Source of the DNA: Chitinophaga dinghuensis
GTDB taxonomy: Bacteria > Bacteroidota > Bacteroidia > Chitinophagales > Chitinophagaceae
Direction of reading: 5' to 3'
Assembly (NCBI RefSeq): GCF_003259435.1
Contig: NZ_QLMA01000010.1
Span: 186,001 to 250,000 of the forward strand
DNA: 64,000 nt
The notes under the pieces are model-generated. The model was not told the DNA's origin. It ran no database searches and saw nothing but the letters and a program-made list of their open reading frames with translations. Positions 52,744 through 61,447 of this stretch are shown here, piece by piece (within the stretch, counting starts at the first letter, position 1; the number at the start of each line of letters is the position of its first letter). The position numbers and the translations under genes are program-made.

Positions 52744-53181
52744 CTATCCTTTTTGATTGCCCGGGTTAACGAGCGGAATTTTTTTATTGTTTGGATCAGG
52801 GTGATTAATGCTGTTCATTTTGAACAACAGGATTTCGCCAATAGATTTGGCCCGGGTGATTGCCAGTGCGGCGGTTTCTCCGGTAAATAATTTATTTACT
52901 GTAGCTTCAAACAACTGAATCCAGCGCTGGAAATGAGCGGCTTCCAGCGGAATCTTTTTATTTATCCTGAAATGTGGTTCCATGGCATTCCCACGATAGC
53001 TGCCGCTTTCCAGCAACAGACTTTCCCAGAAATTATACATGGTAGGGAGATGACGCGCCCAATCCACTTTGGCAATATCTTTAAAAATGAAGCCAATGAC
53101 TTCATCTTGCTGAACCTTGTCGTAAAATGAATTGACCAGCAACTCAATATCTTCCCTCGTTTTAATCTCCCGTCTCTCCAT
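52744..53181 (-). CDS. Group III truncated haemoglobin
   Basis: A 145-residue heme protein with a 2-on-2 globin fold. Signs of group III are the N-terminal segment DIELLVNSFYDKVQQDEVIGFIF, MYNFWESLLLESGSYRGNAMEPHFRI near residues 48-73, and the proximal His in PLEAAHFQRWIQLFEATV near 78-95. Group III members bind oxygen tightly and are linked to redox or NO chemistry in several bacteria. It is squeezed between a membrane protein gene (12 nt) and rarA (3 nt), an association whose meaning is unclear. Confidence 0.9.
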   Translation of the reverse strand: MERREIKTREDIELLVNSFYDKVQQDEVIGFIFKDIAKVDWARHLPTMYNFWESLLLESGSYRGNAMEPHFRINKKIPLEAAHFQRWIQLFEATVNKLFTGETAALAITRAKSIGEILLFKMNSINHPDPNNKKIPLVNPGNQKG

Positions 53182-53193
53182 ATTACTTGATCA

Positions 53194-53730
53194 TTATAAC
53201 ATCAGGTTATCATCATCCGGATGTTGCTCATTCTCCCGTTTTTGCTGTTCTTCCTTCCATTTACGGAGGAAACTGAAGGAGAGGAGCACATTAACAAAAT
53301 ACACGCCTGCCAGCAGCAACACCAATACGCCGGCTGTACGAAATACATTGGGCGTTAGGTATGGTACGGCATCCGGCTGGGTGGTTTTCACCATATCCCG
53401 GAGCATGTCTACCATCTGCTGGTTCATCGTAACAAGGGTGACCCCTCCGAGGATCCAAAGCGCTGTAATCACTAAGATGATACCGCCTAAAATGCGGATA
53501 CCGCCAGGCGTATTTTCTTTCAATGGAATCTGAGGCAGGAGCAAACTTCGCTGCAGGTACAATGACAACAGACTATGCACAAAAAAGATGCTCATAAAAA
53601 ACAGGGAGGTCAACGCCCCCAGGGAAAATCCAGTCATCAATACCATGAGAAAAGCCCTGATGGTCAGAAAACTACCAAGGAGTAGCCCTATTCCTGTTAA
53701 AATTCTGTATAATCTTAACCTAAAAGTCAT
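53194..53730 (-). CDS. Integral membrane protein of unknown function
   Basis: A 178-residue protein with about four hydrophobic segments: near residues 8-28, 38-58, 82-104 and 128-155. A charged tail ends EEQQKRENEQHPDDDNLML. It opens the three-gene operon with the truncated haemoglobin and rarA. I do not recognise a family. The charged tail should face the cytoplasm. Confidence 0.65.
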   Translation of the reverse strand: MTFRLRLYRILTGIGLLLGSFLTIRAFLMVLMTGFSLGALTSLFFMSIFFVHSLLSLYLQRSLLLPQIPLKENTPGGIRILGGIILVITALWILGGVTLVTMNQQMVDMLRDMVKTTQPDAVPYLTPNVFRTAGVLVLLLAGVYFVNVLLSFSFLRKWKEEQQKRENEQHPDDDNLML

Positions 53731-53887
53731 TAAAATATCTTTTTACCAGCTACAAACCTACCTAATTAATCAGAAATTTCCGGTTTTTAGGTAGAACCAT
53801 CACTTTTGGCGAAGTTTGCCACTCATGTAATACTAATTATGTTACGTGCTGTGTTTTCAATAACTTTAAGTAAAACCTGATTTTAAT

Positions 53888-55945
53888 ATGAGTAAAACCA
53901 ATGCGGTAAAGCTACCGTTACTGGCTGCGATGGTTACTTTCGCTGCTTGTAACTCAGGCAGTTCCACGCAACAAAACGGTGCCGACACAACCAAAGTTCC
54001 GGCCTTCAACATGGCAGATATCGACAGTGCCTACAAATCCTGCGAAGATTTCGACAACTTCGCCAACGGCAACTGGAAGAAAAGCAACCCTGTTCCCTCT
54101 ACAGAAAGCCGCTGGGGCGCCTTCAACGTACTGGATAAACAAAACAAGGAAGTACGTCTGAAAGGTATCATCGCTGAAATCACCGCCAAAACTGACCTCA
54201 AAAAAGGTACTGAAGAACAACAAATCGCTGATTTCTACACTTCCTACCTCGACACCGCTACCATCGACAAACGCGGCATCACCCCATTACAACCTTATCT
54301 GGATAAGATTGAGGGCGTAAAATCCCTGGCCGACTGGGCAAAGGTGACTGGTGAACTACAGAAAATCGGTATTTCTACCTTCACAGGCTTCTATGCAGAG
54401 GCAGATGCGAAAGACAGCAAAATGAACGTACTGTACCAAGGACAGGACGGTCTTTCCCTCGGTGAAAAAAGCTACTACGACAGACAGGATTCCGCTACCA
54501 TCAACGTACGCAACGAATTCGTAAAACATATCGACAAAATGTTTACCCTGGCCGGTTTCAAAGAAACTACTCCAGGTAAAACCATCCTCGACTTCGAAAC
54601 CAAACTGGCTAAACTCCAGCTCACCAACGTTCAACTCCGCGATCCTCAGGCAACTTACAATCGCGCTGCTTTCGTTGAGCTGAAAAAACTGGCTCCGGAT
54701 TTCGATTGGGATAGCTTCAGCCAAAGCCAGGATATCAAAGCTGATACCCTGATCATCCAAAACAAAAAGTATCTGTCTGATGCCAACGGCCTGCTGAAAG
54801 CTACGCCAATGGAAGTACTGAAAACGTACACCAAATGGCAACTGCTGACCCACTTCGCTGGTCTGCTGCCTAAATCTTTCGACGAAGCTAACTTCTACTT
54901 CTTCAGAACGGTTATGTCTGGCGCTAAAGCCCAGAAAACCCGCCCAGAACGCGCTATCCGCTCTACCGACGCTGTAATGGGTATGCCGCTGGGTAAACTC
55001 TTCGCGAAGAAATACTTCCCGGAAAGCTCTAAGAAGAAAGTATCAGAAATGATTGAAAACGTGCGTTCTGTATACGGTGAAAGAATCGATAAACTCACCT
55101 GGATGAGCGATTCTACCAAAGCAATGGCACATAAAAAACTGGCTTCCTTCACTTACAAAATCGGTTATCCTGACAAATGGAAAGATTACTCTTCCATCAA
55201 TATTGAAAAGGATAAACTGGTGGAAAACACCATCAGCGCTTCTTTGTATCAACATAAAGAAAACGTTGACAAAATCGGTAAACCAGTGGATAAAACAGAA
55301 TGGGGTATGACTCCTCAAACTGTAAATGCATACTACAACCCACTGAACAACGAAGTTGTATTCCCTGCAGGTATCCTTCAGCCTCCTTTCTATAACGCCA
55401 ACGCAGACGATGCCATCAACTATGGCGGTATCATTGCAGTAATCGGCCACGAATTCACCCACGGTTTCGATGACCAGGGTTCTCAATTCGATGCAGAAGG
55501 TAACCTGAAAAACTGGTGGACCAAATCCGATCGCGAAAACTTCGATAAACTGGCTAAACGCTATATCGAATACTTCAGCAGCATCGAAGTACTGCCTGGC
55601 TTCAAAATCAATGGCGCCCTCACTATCGGTGAAAATATCGCTGACCTCGGCGGTCTGACCCTCGCTTACCATGCACTGGAAAAATCCTTCCAGGGTAAAG
55701 GCGAACCTAAACCAATCGATGGTTACACCTGGCAACAACGTTTCTTCCTGGGCTGGGCACAGGTATGGCATGCTAATATCACAGATGCCGCTCTGCGTCA
55801 GCAAATCCAGACAGATCCGCATTCTCCGGCCAGATGGCGTATCAACGGCCCGCTGCCTCACCTGGTTGAATTCCAGCAGGCATGGGGTTGCAAAGATGGC
55901 AACAAAATGGTTTTACCTGCCGACCAACGCGTCGTGATCTGGTAA
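53888..55945 (+). CDS. M13 family zinc metallopeptidase lipoprotein (neprilysin/PepO type)
   Basis: A 685-residue exported oligopeptidase. The N-terminus ends in a lipobox-like FAAC (Cys near 20), followed by a Ser/Gly/Thr linker. The M13 N-terminal domain begins at CEDFDNFANGNWKKSNPVPSTESRWGAFN near residues 52-80. The zinc site HEFTHGFDDQGSQFD is near 520-534 and ENIADLGGLTLAY near 580-592 supplies the third ligand. The C-terminal CKDGNKMVLPADQRVVIW is standard. TAACTTTA at 53861-53868 is a likely -7 box. It is monocistronic, closed by a hairpin at 55969-56005. It degrades peptides in the periplasm or at the surface. Confidence 0.94.
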   Translation: MSKTNAVKLPLLAAMVTFAACNSGSSTQQNGADTTKVPAFNMADIDSAYKSCEDFDNFANGNWKKSNPVPSTESRWGAFNVLDKQNKEVRLKGIIAEITAKTDLKKGTEEQQIADFYTSYLDTATIDKRGITPLQPYLDKIEGVKSLADWAKVTGELQKIGISTFTGFYAEADAKDSKMNVLYQGQDGLSLGEKSYYDRQDSATINVRNEFVKHIDKMFTLAGFKETTPGKTILDFETKLAKLQLTNVQLRDPQATYNRAAFVELKKLAPDFDWDSFSQSQDIKADTLIIQNKKYLSDANGLLKATPMEVLKTYTKWQLLTHFAGLLPKSFDEANFYFFRTVMSGAKAQKTRPERAIRSTDAVMGMPLGKLFAKKYFPESSKKKVSEMIENVRSVYGERIDKLTWMSDSTKAMAHKKLASFTYKIGYPDKWKDYSSINIEKDKLVENTISASLYQHKENVDKIGKPVDKTEWGMTPQTVNAYYNPLNNEVVFPAGILQPPFYNANADDAINYGGIIAVIGHEFTHGFDDQGSQFDAEGNLKNWWTKSDRENFDKLAKRYIEYFSSIEVLPGFKINGALTIGENIADLGGLTLAYHALEKSFQGKGEPKPIDGYTWQQRFFLGWAQVWHANITDAALRQQIQTDPHSPARWRINGPLPHLVEFQQAWGCKDGNKMVLPADQRVVIW

Positions 55946-55968
55946 TCACCCATTCATAAATCAATAGC

Positions 55969-56005
55969 AAAGAGGCAAGGTTATTTTAAATAACTTTGCC
56001 TCTTT
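55969..56005 (+). terminator. Terminator after the M13 peptidase gene
   Basis: AAAGAGGCAA pairs with TTGCCTCTTT, extended by GTTATTT with AAATAAC after one mismatch. T-rich sequence (CTTTATTTATT) follows. Confidence 0.85.
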
Positions 56006-56038
56006 CTTTATTTATTGATCGTTCAAATATCATAGAAA

Positions 56039-56317
56039 ATGAAATATGTACTCGTAGCCGCGGCTTTATTCATTATGTCTTGTGGTCAGTCATCCAAACC
56101 AGCTGAAAAAGCACCCGAAACCGCTCCTGAAGCGACTCCGGTAGCAGAACAGACCGTTGCTGGCAAACTGCCAGATCCAGTTTGTGAAATGCCTTATGAT
56201 ACCAGCTACCACGAGTTTACCGTTTACAAAACTGATACTATCCATTTCTGCTCTCCTACTTGCAAAGAAGTATTCTCTAAAGCGCCAGAGAAATACATGG
56301 CAAAACTGGGCAAATAA
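56039..56317 (+). CDS. YHS-domain lipoprotein
   Basis: A 92-residue lipoprotein with signal MKYVLVAAALFIMSC and lipobox Cys15. A Pro/Ala/Glu-rich linker runs to about residue 43. The C-terminal 47 residues form a YHS-type domain: DPVCEMPYD near 46-54, then HFCSPTCKEVFSKAPEKYMAKL near 69-90. The three cysteines suggest transition-metal binding (copper or similar) in the periplasm. It is preceded by the M13 terminator and followed by its own hairpin at 56331-56354, so it is transcribed alone. Confidence 0.85.
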   Translation: MKYVLVAAALFIMSCGQSSKPAEKAPETAPEATPVAEQTVAGKLPDPVCEMPYDTSYHEFTVYKTDTIHFCSPTCKEVFSKAPEKYMAKLGK

Positions 56318-56330
56318 TTATAATAAGTAA

Positions 56331-56354
56331 CCCGTCCCGGAAACCCGGGACGGG
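56331..56354 (+). terminator. Hairpin after the YHS gene
   Basis: CCCGTCCCGG (56331-56340) and CCGGGACGGG (56345-56354) form a perfect 10-bp GC stem with an AAAC loop. No T-tract follows, so it may be structural rather than a full terminator. Confidence 0.6.
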
Positions 56355-56709
56355 GATTCAAGTAAATACAGCTTATAATCAACGTTAAGTCCCAATAATT
56401 AATCTTACCAAAGAAGGACTGTTCCACTTCACAGATCCGTGTCTCCCCAAATCCTCCTCCTGCCAATAGTAAAATTGTCCCACCAGCCAATGTCCACTGT
56501 AAATCCAATATTTTAGGGAGACAACCAGTATTGTTGCCGAATGGCCGCTTACAGCATGGTTGCTAAGGTCAGGTACGGGTAACAGGTTTGGTATGGCAGA
56601 CAATTATCTGCCACGCAAAATTACCTGCAGGTTGTTATCGTAATATTAACTGATCATTATTTCGACATTAACGCTGGAGTAATAACGGGATCGGGTAAAC
56701 GAAAATATC
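56355..56709. other. 355-nt intergenic region without a recognised gene
   Basis: Leftward frames of up to 72 codons overlap here but look non-coding (no domain resemblance, stops in the other registers). The region contains the short inverted repeat TGGCAGA-CAATTA-TCTGCCA (56594-56613). A decayed gene cannot be excluded. Confidence 0.35.
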
Positions 56710-57057
56710 TTATGGGGTTTGTAAAAAATCACCGTCTATAATTAGCAGTTTCACTCCCAATTCTGTGCGGGACCGATGAGTACTCCATTCATCCGAAACC
56801 ACATAGGTCATACCCTGCTGCAGTTCATATTCTTCACCGGTTTCCAGCTCGCTGATAAAACTGCCTTCCAGACAATGTACTATATGTCCTTTTTTACACC
56901 AATGATCCGCCAGGTAACCAGGAGAATAAGTAACAATGCGGATGCGCAAACCCGGATGCTGTAAGGTCTGCCACCATGCTGTCCCCGTAATACCCGGATG
57001 TTCGGTAACTGCGATAGTATTCCAATCAATACACTGGAAAGGGATAGGATGTTTCAT
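56710..57057 (-). CDS. DHCW-motif cupin protein
   Basis: A 115-residue single-domain cupin. The ATG at 57057 (MKHPIPFQCIDWN) is chosen because the family begins there; a start 18 codons upstream would add a poor N-terminus. The motif YLADHWCKKGHIVHCLEGSF near residues 49-68 holds the His/Asp/Trp/Cys cluster after which the family is named. A second beta element follows in QQGMTYVVSDEWSTHRS. Length is normal. The function is unknown; cupins of this size often bind a metal or small ligand. Confidence 0.85.
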   Translation of the reverse strand: MKHPIPFQCIDWNTIAVTEHPGITGTAWWQTLQHPGLRIRIVTYSPGYLADHWCKKGHIVHCLEGSFISELETGEEYELQQGMTYVVSDEWSTHRSRTELGVKLLIIDGDFLQTP

Positions 57058-57128
57058 AGGGTTAAAATACAAAAAGTCCAGATGCAGAAGCAACCGGACT
57101 TTCTTTAACAATCAAGACTTAACTCAAC

Positions 57129-57524
57129 TTAGAACGAAATATTTTGTTGCGATCCCCTGTTATTGATCAGCATATCCAATGAAATATCCAGTTGATAATT
57201 CCTTTCCTCTTTTCTCGGCTGAGAGGAGGAAATCTGGAACAGATGCTGACTCTTATTGGTGAATGGCTTATTATCTTTATTACACAACTCCAGTGTGAAA
57301 TTGAATCTCTCTTCTACTTCCTCCTCAAATTCCCGCAGGCTCAAGGTTTCATCAATAGGAAATTCCACCAGGGCTTCCTCGCCAAATCCCGCTTCCTGTA
57401 GGGTATCGAACGCATTCGCTAATGAATGACGCATATATACCGCCACATTACAGCTCAGCAGACGTTGCATCTGCATTTGCAGGAGGGAAATGGTCATGTG
57501 CGGATGTAACTTGAGTACTTTCAT
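57129..57524 (-). CDS. Hypothetical protein
   Basis: A 131-residue soluble protein with no signal peptide and no family that I recognise. Residues 30-80 contain acidic, helix-prone sequence (LREFEEEVEERFNF), preceded by an AGFGEEALVEF segment. The C-terminus is rich in Gln/Ser/Arg (SSSQPRKEERNYQLDIS). It lies 71 nt upstream of the cupin gene on the same strand, so they may be co-transcribed. Codon use looks like that of its neighbours, supporting that it is real. Confidence 0.55.
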   Translation of the reverse strand: MKVLKLHPHMTISLLQMQMQRLLSCNVAVYMRHSLANAFDTLQEAGFGEEALVEFPIDETLSLREFEEEVEERFNFTLELCNKDNKPFTNKSQHLFQISSSQPRKEERNYQLDISLDMLINNRGSQQNISF

Positions 57525-57673
57525 TTTATTAATAGTGATCTTTCAATTCCAAATGGTCCAAAACGGATACTTAATTTATTCTGTGGCAAACTTACCAGCT
57601 TACCTTTAATTTAATATTAAGTGGCTGTTATGTTTATGTGAAACTTATATATTTTTAATAAATATGTAAATAA

Positions 57674-58486
57674 TTAGAATGCATTTGTTGGAAATACCAA
57701 TGGAAGATCATCATCTTCTTCTGGCAGGGCCTGCTTAGAACTGGTAACAGGATGATGGTATAAAGTCCATTCCTGGTTTACATATTCCAGAGAAGTAAGG
57801 GATTCCACCCAATCGCCGGAGTTCAGATATAGTACAGTTTTGTCTCCTATATGCATTTCCTTAATCAGCGGCTGATGGATATGCCCGCAGCACACCACAT
57901 CAATTCCCTTATCCACCGCAATCTCCGCTACAGTTTGCTCGAAGTCGGATATAAACTTCACCGCCTGTTTCACCCCTTGCTTCACTTTTTTGGAGAAGGA
58001 CATCTTTTCCTTTCCAAAGCGTTCCAGGGTATTGTTCACCAGTCGGTTCAGTATAATCAGCAGATCATATCCCTTACCGCCGAGTTTAGCCAGCCATTTG
58101 GAATTTTTCATGGTGATATCGTATACATCCCCATGGAAAAACCAATGTCTTTTGCCGTCTACCTCGAGCAGAAGTTTATCATCAATTTTGAAATTACTGA
58201 GCTCAAAACCGGAGTATTTACGCATGGCCTCGTCATGGTTGCCCGTCAGGTAAACTACCTGCGTGCCTTTTCCAATCATTTTGAGAATACGTCTGATAAC
58301 CTTGGTATGTGCCTTGGGAAAGTACCTCTTGCTGAACTGCCAGATATCGATGATATCTCCATTCAGCACCAGTATACGGGGATCTATACTGTCCAGATAC
58401 TGTATTAGCTCTTTGGCGTGACAGCCGTATATCCCCAGATGGACGTCTGAGATAACAGCTATATCTAATCTGCGCTTTTCTGACAT
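57674..58486 (-). CDS. Metallophosphoesterase, UDP-2,3-diacylglucosamine diphosphatase (LpxH-like)
   Basis: A 270-residue calcineurin-type phosphoesterase. The five metal motifs are visible: SDVHLG near residues 13-18, LNGDIIDIW near 40-48, YLTGNHDEAMRKY near 80-92, FFHGDVYD near 115-122, and CCGHIHQPL near 197-205. The HRWFFHGD-like spacing fits the COG2908 group, whose best-known members hydrolyse UDP-2,3-diacylglucosamine to lipid X in lipid A synthesis. The acidic C-terminal tail (LPEEDDDLPLVF) is unusual. It is transcribed leftward, divergently from the phosphate transport pair. Confidence 0.82.
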   Translation of the reverse strand: MSEKRRLDIAVISDVHLGIYGCHAKELIQYLDSIDPRILVLNGDIIDIWQFSKRYFPKAHTKVIRRILKMIGKGTQVVYLTGNHDEAMRKYSGFELSNFKIDDKLLLEVDGKRHWFFHGDVYDITMKNSKWLAKLGGKGYDLLIILNRLVNNTLERFGKEKMSFSKKVKQGVKQAVKFISDFEQTVAEIAVDKGIDVVCCGHIHQPLIKEMHIGDKTVLYLNSGDWVESLTSLEYVNQEWTLYHHPVTSSKQALPEEDDDLPLVFPTNAF

Positions 58487-58615
58487 TCAATTGTAGGTAT
58501 GAACAAGGTGCTTGCACCCCCTGTTTTATGAGTATTATTTTCAATACAAAGGAAAAATCGCTATATTACTTTTATATTAATCCAATGTTAAGGAATTATT
58601 AATTCCTACTTTTAA

Positions 58616-58647
58616 TTGGAAGCTATCGGTTGTGCAAGCTATTTTTG
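58616..58647 (+). promoter_or_regulatory. Promoter of the DUF47/PiT operon
   Basis: TTG (58616-58618) and TATTTTTG (58640-58647) are 21 nt apart, matching the Bacteroidota pattern with one extra nucleotide. The ATG at 58672 lies 24 nt downstream of the -7 box. Confidence 0.6.
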
Positions 58648-58671
58648 CGGCAAATTTTTAAACTCAAATGT

Positions 58672-59322
58672 ATGGGAGGCTTCAATTCTTTTGTTAAATT
58701 ATTCATGCCGAAAGACCGGGTATTTTATTCTCTCTTCGAAGATGTAGCTTCCAACCTGGTGGAAATGGCCCAGGTGCTCAATGAGCTGGTTGCCACCTCC
58801 GATCTGTCTGTCAGAAAAGATAAAGTACATCTGATCGAGCGACTGGAGCATAAAAACGACGATTACACCCACCGTATATTTGTTGAACTAGGTCAAAACT
58901 TCATTACGCCATTTGACCGTGAAGATATCCACTACCTGGCTGCTACCCTGGACGACGTTGCCGACTATATCCATGGTTCTGCCAAAAGAATGGACATCTA
59001 CAAAGTTCACAACATCAACGATAGCATCCGTAAACTCACTGAACTGATTCACCTGGGCGTATTGGAACTGCACAAGGCTATTCACGAACTCCGCAGCATG
59101 TCCAACATGCGCGTAATCACCGATGCTTGCGTGAAAATTAACAGCCTGGAAAACCATGCCGACGATATTTATGATATGGCTATCGCTGAACTGTTCGATA
59201 CAGAACAAAATGCAGCAGAACTGATCAAAATGCGTGAGATCTATCAGGCACTGGAAATCGCTACCGACAAATGCGAGGATTGTGCCAACGTGATCGAAAC
59301 CATTATTATCAAGTACTCCTAA
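58672..59322 (+). CDS. DUF47 (PhoU-like) phosphate transport regulator
   Basis: A 216-residue all-helical protein of the DUF47/PhoU-like family. The start MGGFNSFVKLFMPKDRVFY at 58672 is used; an upstream in-frame TTG precedes the promoter boxes and is excluded. PhoU-like metal-binding motifs (ExxHDD-like ERLEHKNDDYTHRIFVEL near 55-72 and NSLENHADDIYDMA near 152-165) are present. It sits 44 nt before a PiT phosphate transporter gene, the classic pairing in which DUF47 modulates the transporter. Confidence 0.9.
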   Translation: MGGFNSFVKLFMPKDRVFYSLFEDVASNLVEMAQVLNELVATSDLSVRKDKVHLIERLEHKNDDYTHRIFVELGQNFITPFDREDIHYLAATLDDVADYIHGSAKRMDIYKVHNINDSIRKLTELIHLGVLELHKAIHELRSMSNMRVITDACVKINSLENHADDIYDMAIAELFDTEQNAAELIKMREIYQALEIATDKCEDCANVIETIIIKYS

Positions 59323-59366
59323 TCAGGACCTACTGCTTGTATTGACCGTATAATTCCGGTAGCAAC

Positions 59367-60368
59367 ATGACTTTACTAGTTATTATTATCATTCTGGCCT
59401 TCATTTTTGACTATATCAATGGTTTTCATGATGCCGCCAACTCTATAGCCACTATAGTTTCCACCAAGGTACTGACCCCTTTTCAGGCAGTACTCTGGGC
59501 CGCAGTATTCAACTTTGCCGCTTTCTTTATTGCCAAATATGTAATTCAGGAATTTAAAGTTGCCAACTCTGTAGCCAGTTCTGTATTTGAACAGTTTATT
59601 ACCTTAAAAGTAATCTTCTGCGGACTGGTAGCTGCCATCACCTGGAACCTGTTTACCTGGTGGCTGGGAATTCCTTCCAGTTCTTCCCATACCCTGATCG
59701 GGGGCTTCATCGGAGCAGCTGTTACCAGCGCCCGTACCCTGGACGTTATCAACTACCATAAAGTACTGCCAATCGTATACTTTATCGTACTTGCTCCTTT
59801 AATCGGTATGGTGGTATCATTTATTATCACGCTGATCATTGTGAATATCTGCCGCAAAGCCAATCCATTCCATGCAGAAAACTGGTTTAAGCGCCTACAG
59901 CTGCTCTCCAGTGCTGCACTGAGTCTGGGCCACGGTAGTAACGATGCCCAGAAAGTAATGGGTATCATTGCTGCTGCCATGGTTTCCGCAGGCTATATTC
60001 CAAATATCAAGGCCATGCCGGACTGGATTCCGCTCGCCTGCTTTACCGCCATCGCATTAGGTACCATGAGCGGCGGTTGGAAAATCGTTAAAACCATGGG
60101 TACCCGTATCACCAAAGTAACGCCATTGGAAGGTGTTGCTGCGGAAAGTGCCGGCGCCGTTACCCTGTTCCTCACCGAACATCTGGGTATCCCTGCCAGT
60201 ACCACACACGTAATCACTGGCGCCATCATGGGCGTAGGCGCTACCAAACGCCTCTCCGCTGTAAGATGGGGCGTTACCGTAAGTCTCCTCTGGGCATGGG
60301 TACTGACCATCCCTATCAGTGGCTTACTGGCTGCATTGGTATATGCCATCTCCAGCCTTTTTATTTAA
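59367..60368 (+). CDS. PiT family inorganic phosphate transporter
   Basis: A 333-residue inner-membrane phosphate permease with about ten hydrophobic segments. The duplicated PiT signature is present: FDYINGFHDAANSIATIVSTKVLTP near residues 13-37 and SLGHGSNDAQKVMGIIAAAMV near 191-211, with GIPSSSSHTLIGG near 99-111 and GIPASTTHVITGAIMGVG near 273-290. It forms an operon with the DUF47 regulator. It is a low-affinity, metal-phosphate/H+ symporter by family. A strong terminator follows. Confidence 0.94.
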   Translation: MTLLVIIIILAFIFDYINGFHDAANSIATIVSTKVLTPFQAVLWAAVFNFAAFFIAKYVIQEFKVANSVASSVFEQFITLKVIFCGLVAAITWNLFTWWLGIPSSSSHTLIGGFIGAAVTSARTLDVINYHKVLPIVYFIVLAPLIGMVVSFIITLIIVNICRKANPFHAENWFKRLQLLSSAALSLGHGSNDAQKVMGIIAAAMVSAGYIPNIKAMPDWIPLACFTAIALGTMSGGWKIVKTMGTRITKVTPLEGVAAESAGAVTLFLTEHLGIPASTTHVITGAIMGVGATKRLSAVRWGVTVSLLWAWVLTIPISGLLAALVYAISSLFI

Positions 60369-60394
60369 TAGTATCATTTGATCTATATTTTGTG

Positions 60395-60422
60395 AAACCT
60401 GCGCTCCGCGCAGGTTTTTTTT
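60395..60422 (+). terminator. Intrinsic terminator of the phosphate operon
   Basis: AAACCTGCGC and GCGCAGGTTT form a perfect 10-bp stem with a TCC loop, followed by a run of T. Confidence 0.9.
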
Positions 60423-60543
60423 ATGGGAGACAGCCAGCCCTCCGGCCAATACCGCTGCATTTTCATTTCACGCAAACGTGTGCTCTGAAATTATACCCAT
60501 AAACCACTATTTTTGTACGATTACTAAACCATTTGTAAAACCA

Positions 60544-61416
60544 ATGAAAGGAATTATCCTGGCCGGCGGTTCCGGTACCCGACTGCACCCCATCACTTAT
60601 GCAATCAGTAAGCAGATTATGCCAGTCTATGATAAGCCAATGATCTATTATCCACTGTCCACTTTAATGTTGGCTGGCATTAAAGATATTCTTATTATTT
60701 CCACACCACATGACTTACCGGCTTTTCAACGCCTCTTCGGCGACGGCAGCCAGTTGGGACTCAACCTCCACTACGCGGAACAGCCACAGCCTAATGGACT
60801 GGCACAAGCCTTCGTCATTGGAGAGAAATTCATCGGAGAGGATAATGTAGCGCTGGTATTAGGCGATAATATTTTCTATGGCGCCGGTCTCGGAACACAA
60901 CTAGCCAATAACGTACATCCCGATGGCGGAATCGTATATGCATACCAGGTATCCGATCCTGAAAGATATGGCGTAGTGGAATTCTCTGATAGTATGCAAG
61001 TGCTCTCTATTGAAGAAAAACCACTGAAACCTAAATCAAACTTCGCTGTTCCAGGACTCTATTTCTACGATAATGAAGTAGTAGAAATCGCCAAAAACCT
61101 CCAGCCAAGTCCTAGAGGCGAATATGAAATTACAGATGTCAACAAGGAATATTTGAAGCGTGGCAAATTAAAAGTTTCTATCTTACCTCGCGGAACAGCA
61201 TGGCTGGATACTGGTACCTTCGACTCCCTGATGCAAGCCTCCCAATTCGTTCAGGTAATTGAACAAAGACAGGGCATTAAAATTGCTTGTATCGAAGAAA
61301 TCGCCTACCGTAAAGGATTTATCAATGCTGAACAGTTGCAGAAATTGTCCAAACCTTTGCTGAAAAGCGGATACGGCCAATACCTGGAAACCGTACTCCA
61401 ACAGAAAGTAATCTGA
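60544..61416 (+). CDS. rmlA: Glucose-1-phosphate thymidylyltransferase (short form)
   Basis: A 290-residue enzyme making dTDP-glucose from glucose-1-phosphate and dTTP, the first step toward dTDP-rhamnose. The ATG at 60544 ([18 protein letters not shown]) begins exactly at the fold; a longer in-frame start is rejected. The motifs GGSGTRLHP near 8-16, [19 protein letters not shown] near 28-46, LGDNIFYG near 108-115 and EEKP near 160 are standard. TATTTTTG at 60508-60515 is the likely -7 box. galE follows after 31 nt, but the other rml genes are not here. Confidence 0.93.
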   Translation: MKGIILAGGSGTRLHPITYAISKQIMPVYDKPMIYYPLSTLMLAGIKDILIISTPHDLPAFQRLFGDGSQLGLNLHYAEQPQPNGLAQAFVIGEKFIGEDNVALVLGDNIFYGAGLGTQLANNVHPDGGIVYAYQVSDPERYGVVEFSDSMQVLSIEEKPLKPKSNFAVPGLYFYDNEVVEIAKNLQPSPRGEYEITDVNKEYLKRGKLKVSILPRGTAWLDTGTFDSLMQASQFVQVIEQRQGIKIACIEEIAYRKGFINAEQLQKLSKPLLKSGYGQYLETVLQQKVI

Positions 61417-61447
61417 TAACATATAAAATTGTAAATCTCAAATTATC

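Noticed and set aside
56385-56603. 72-codon leftward frame after the YHS gene
   Set aside because: No domain resemblance and competing overlapping frames; more likely intergenic or remnants of a decayed gene.
60478-60543. Upstream start for rmlA
   Set aside because: The extra 22 residues are not conserved in RmlA and overlap the probable -7 box at 60508-60515.
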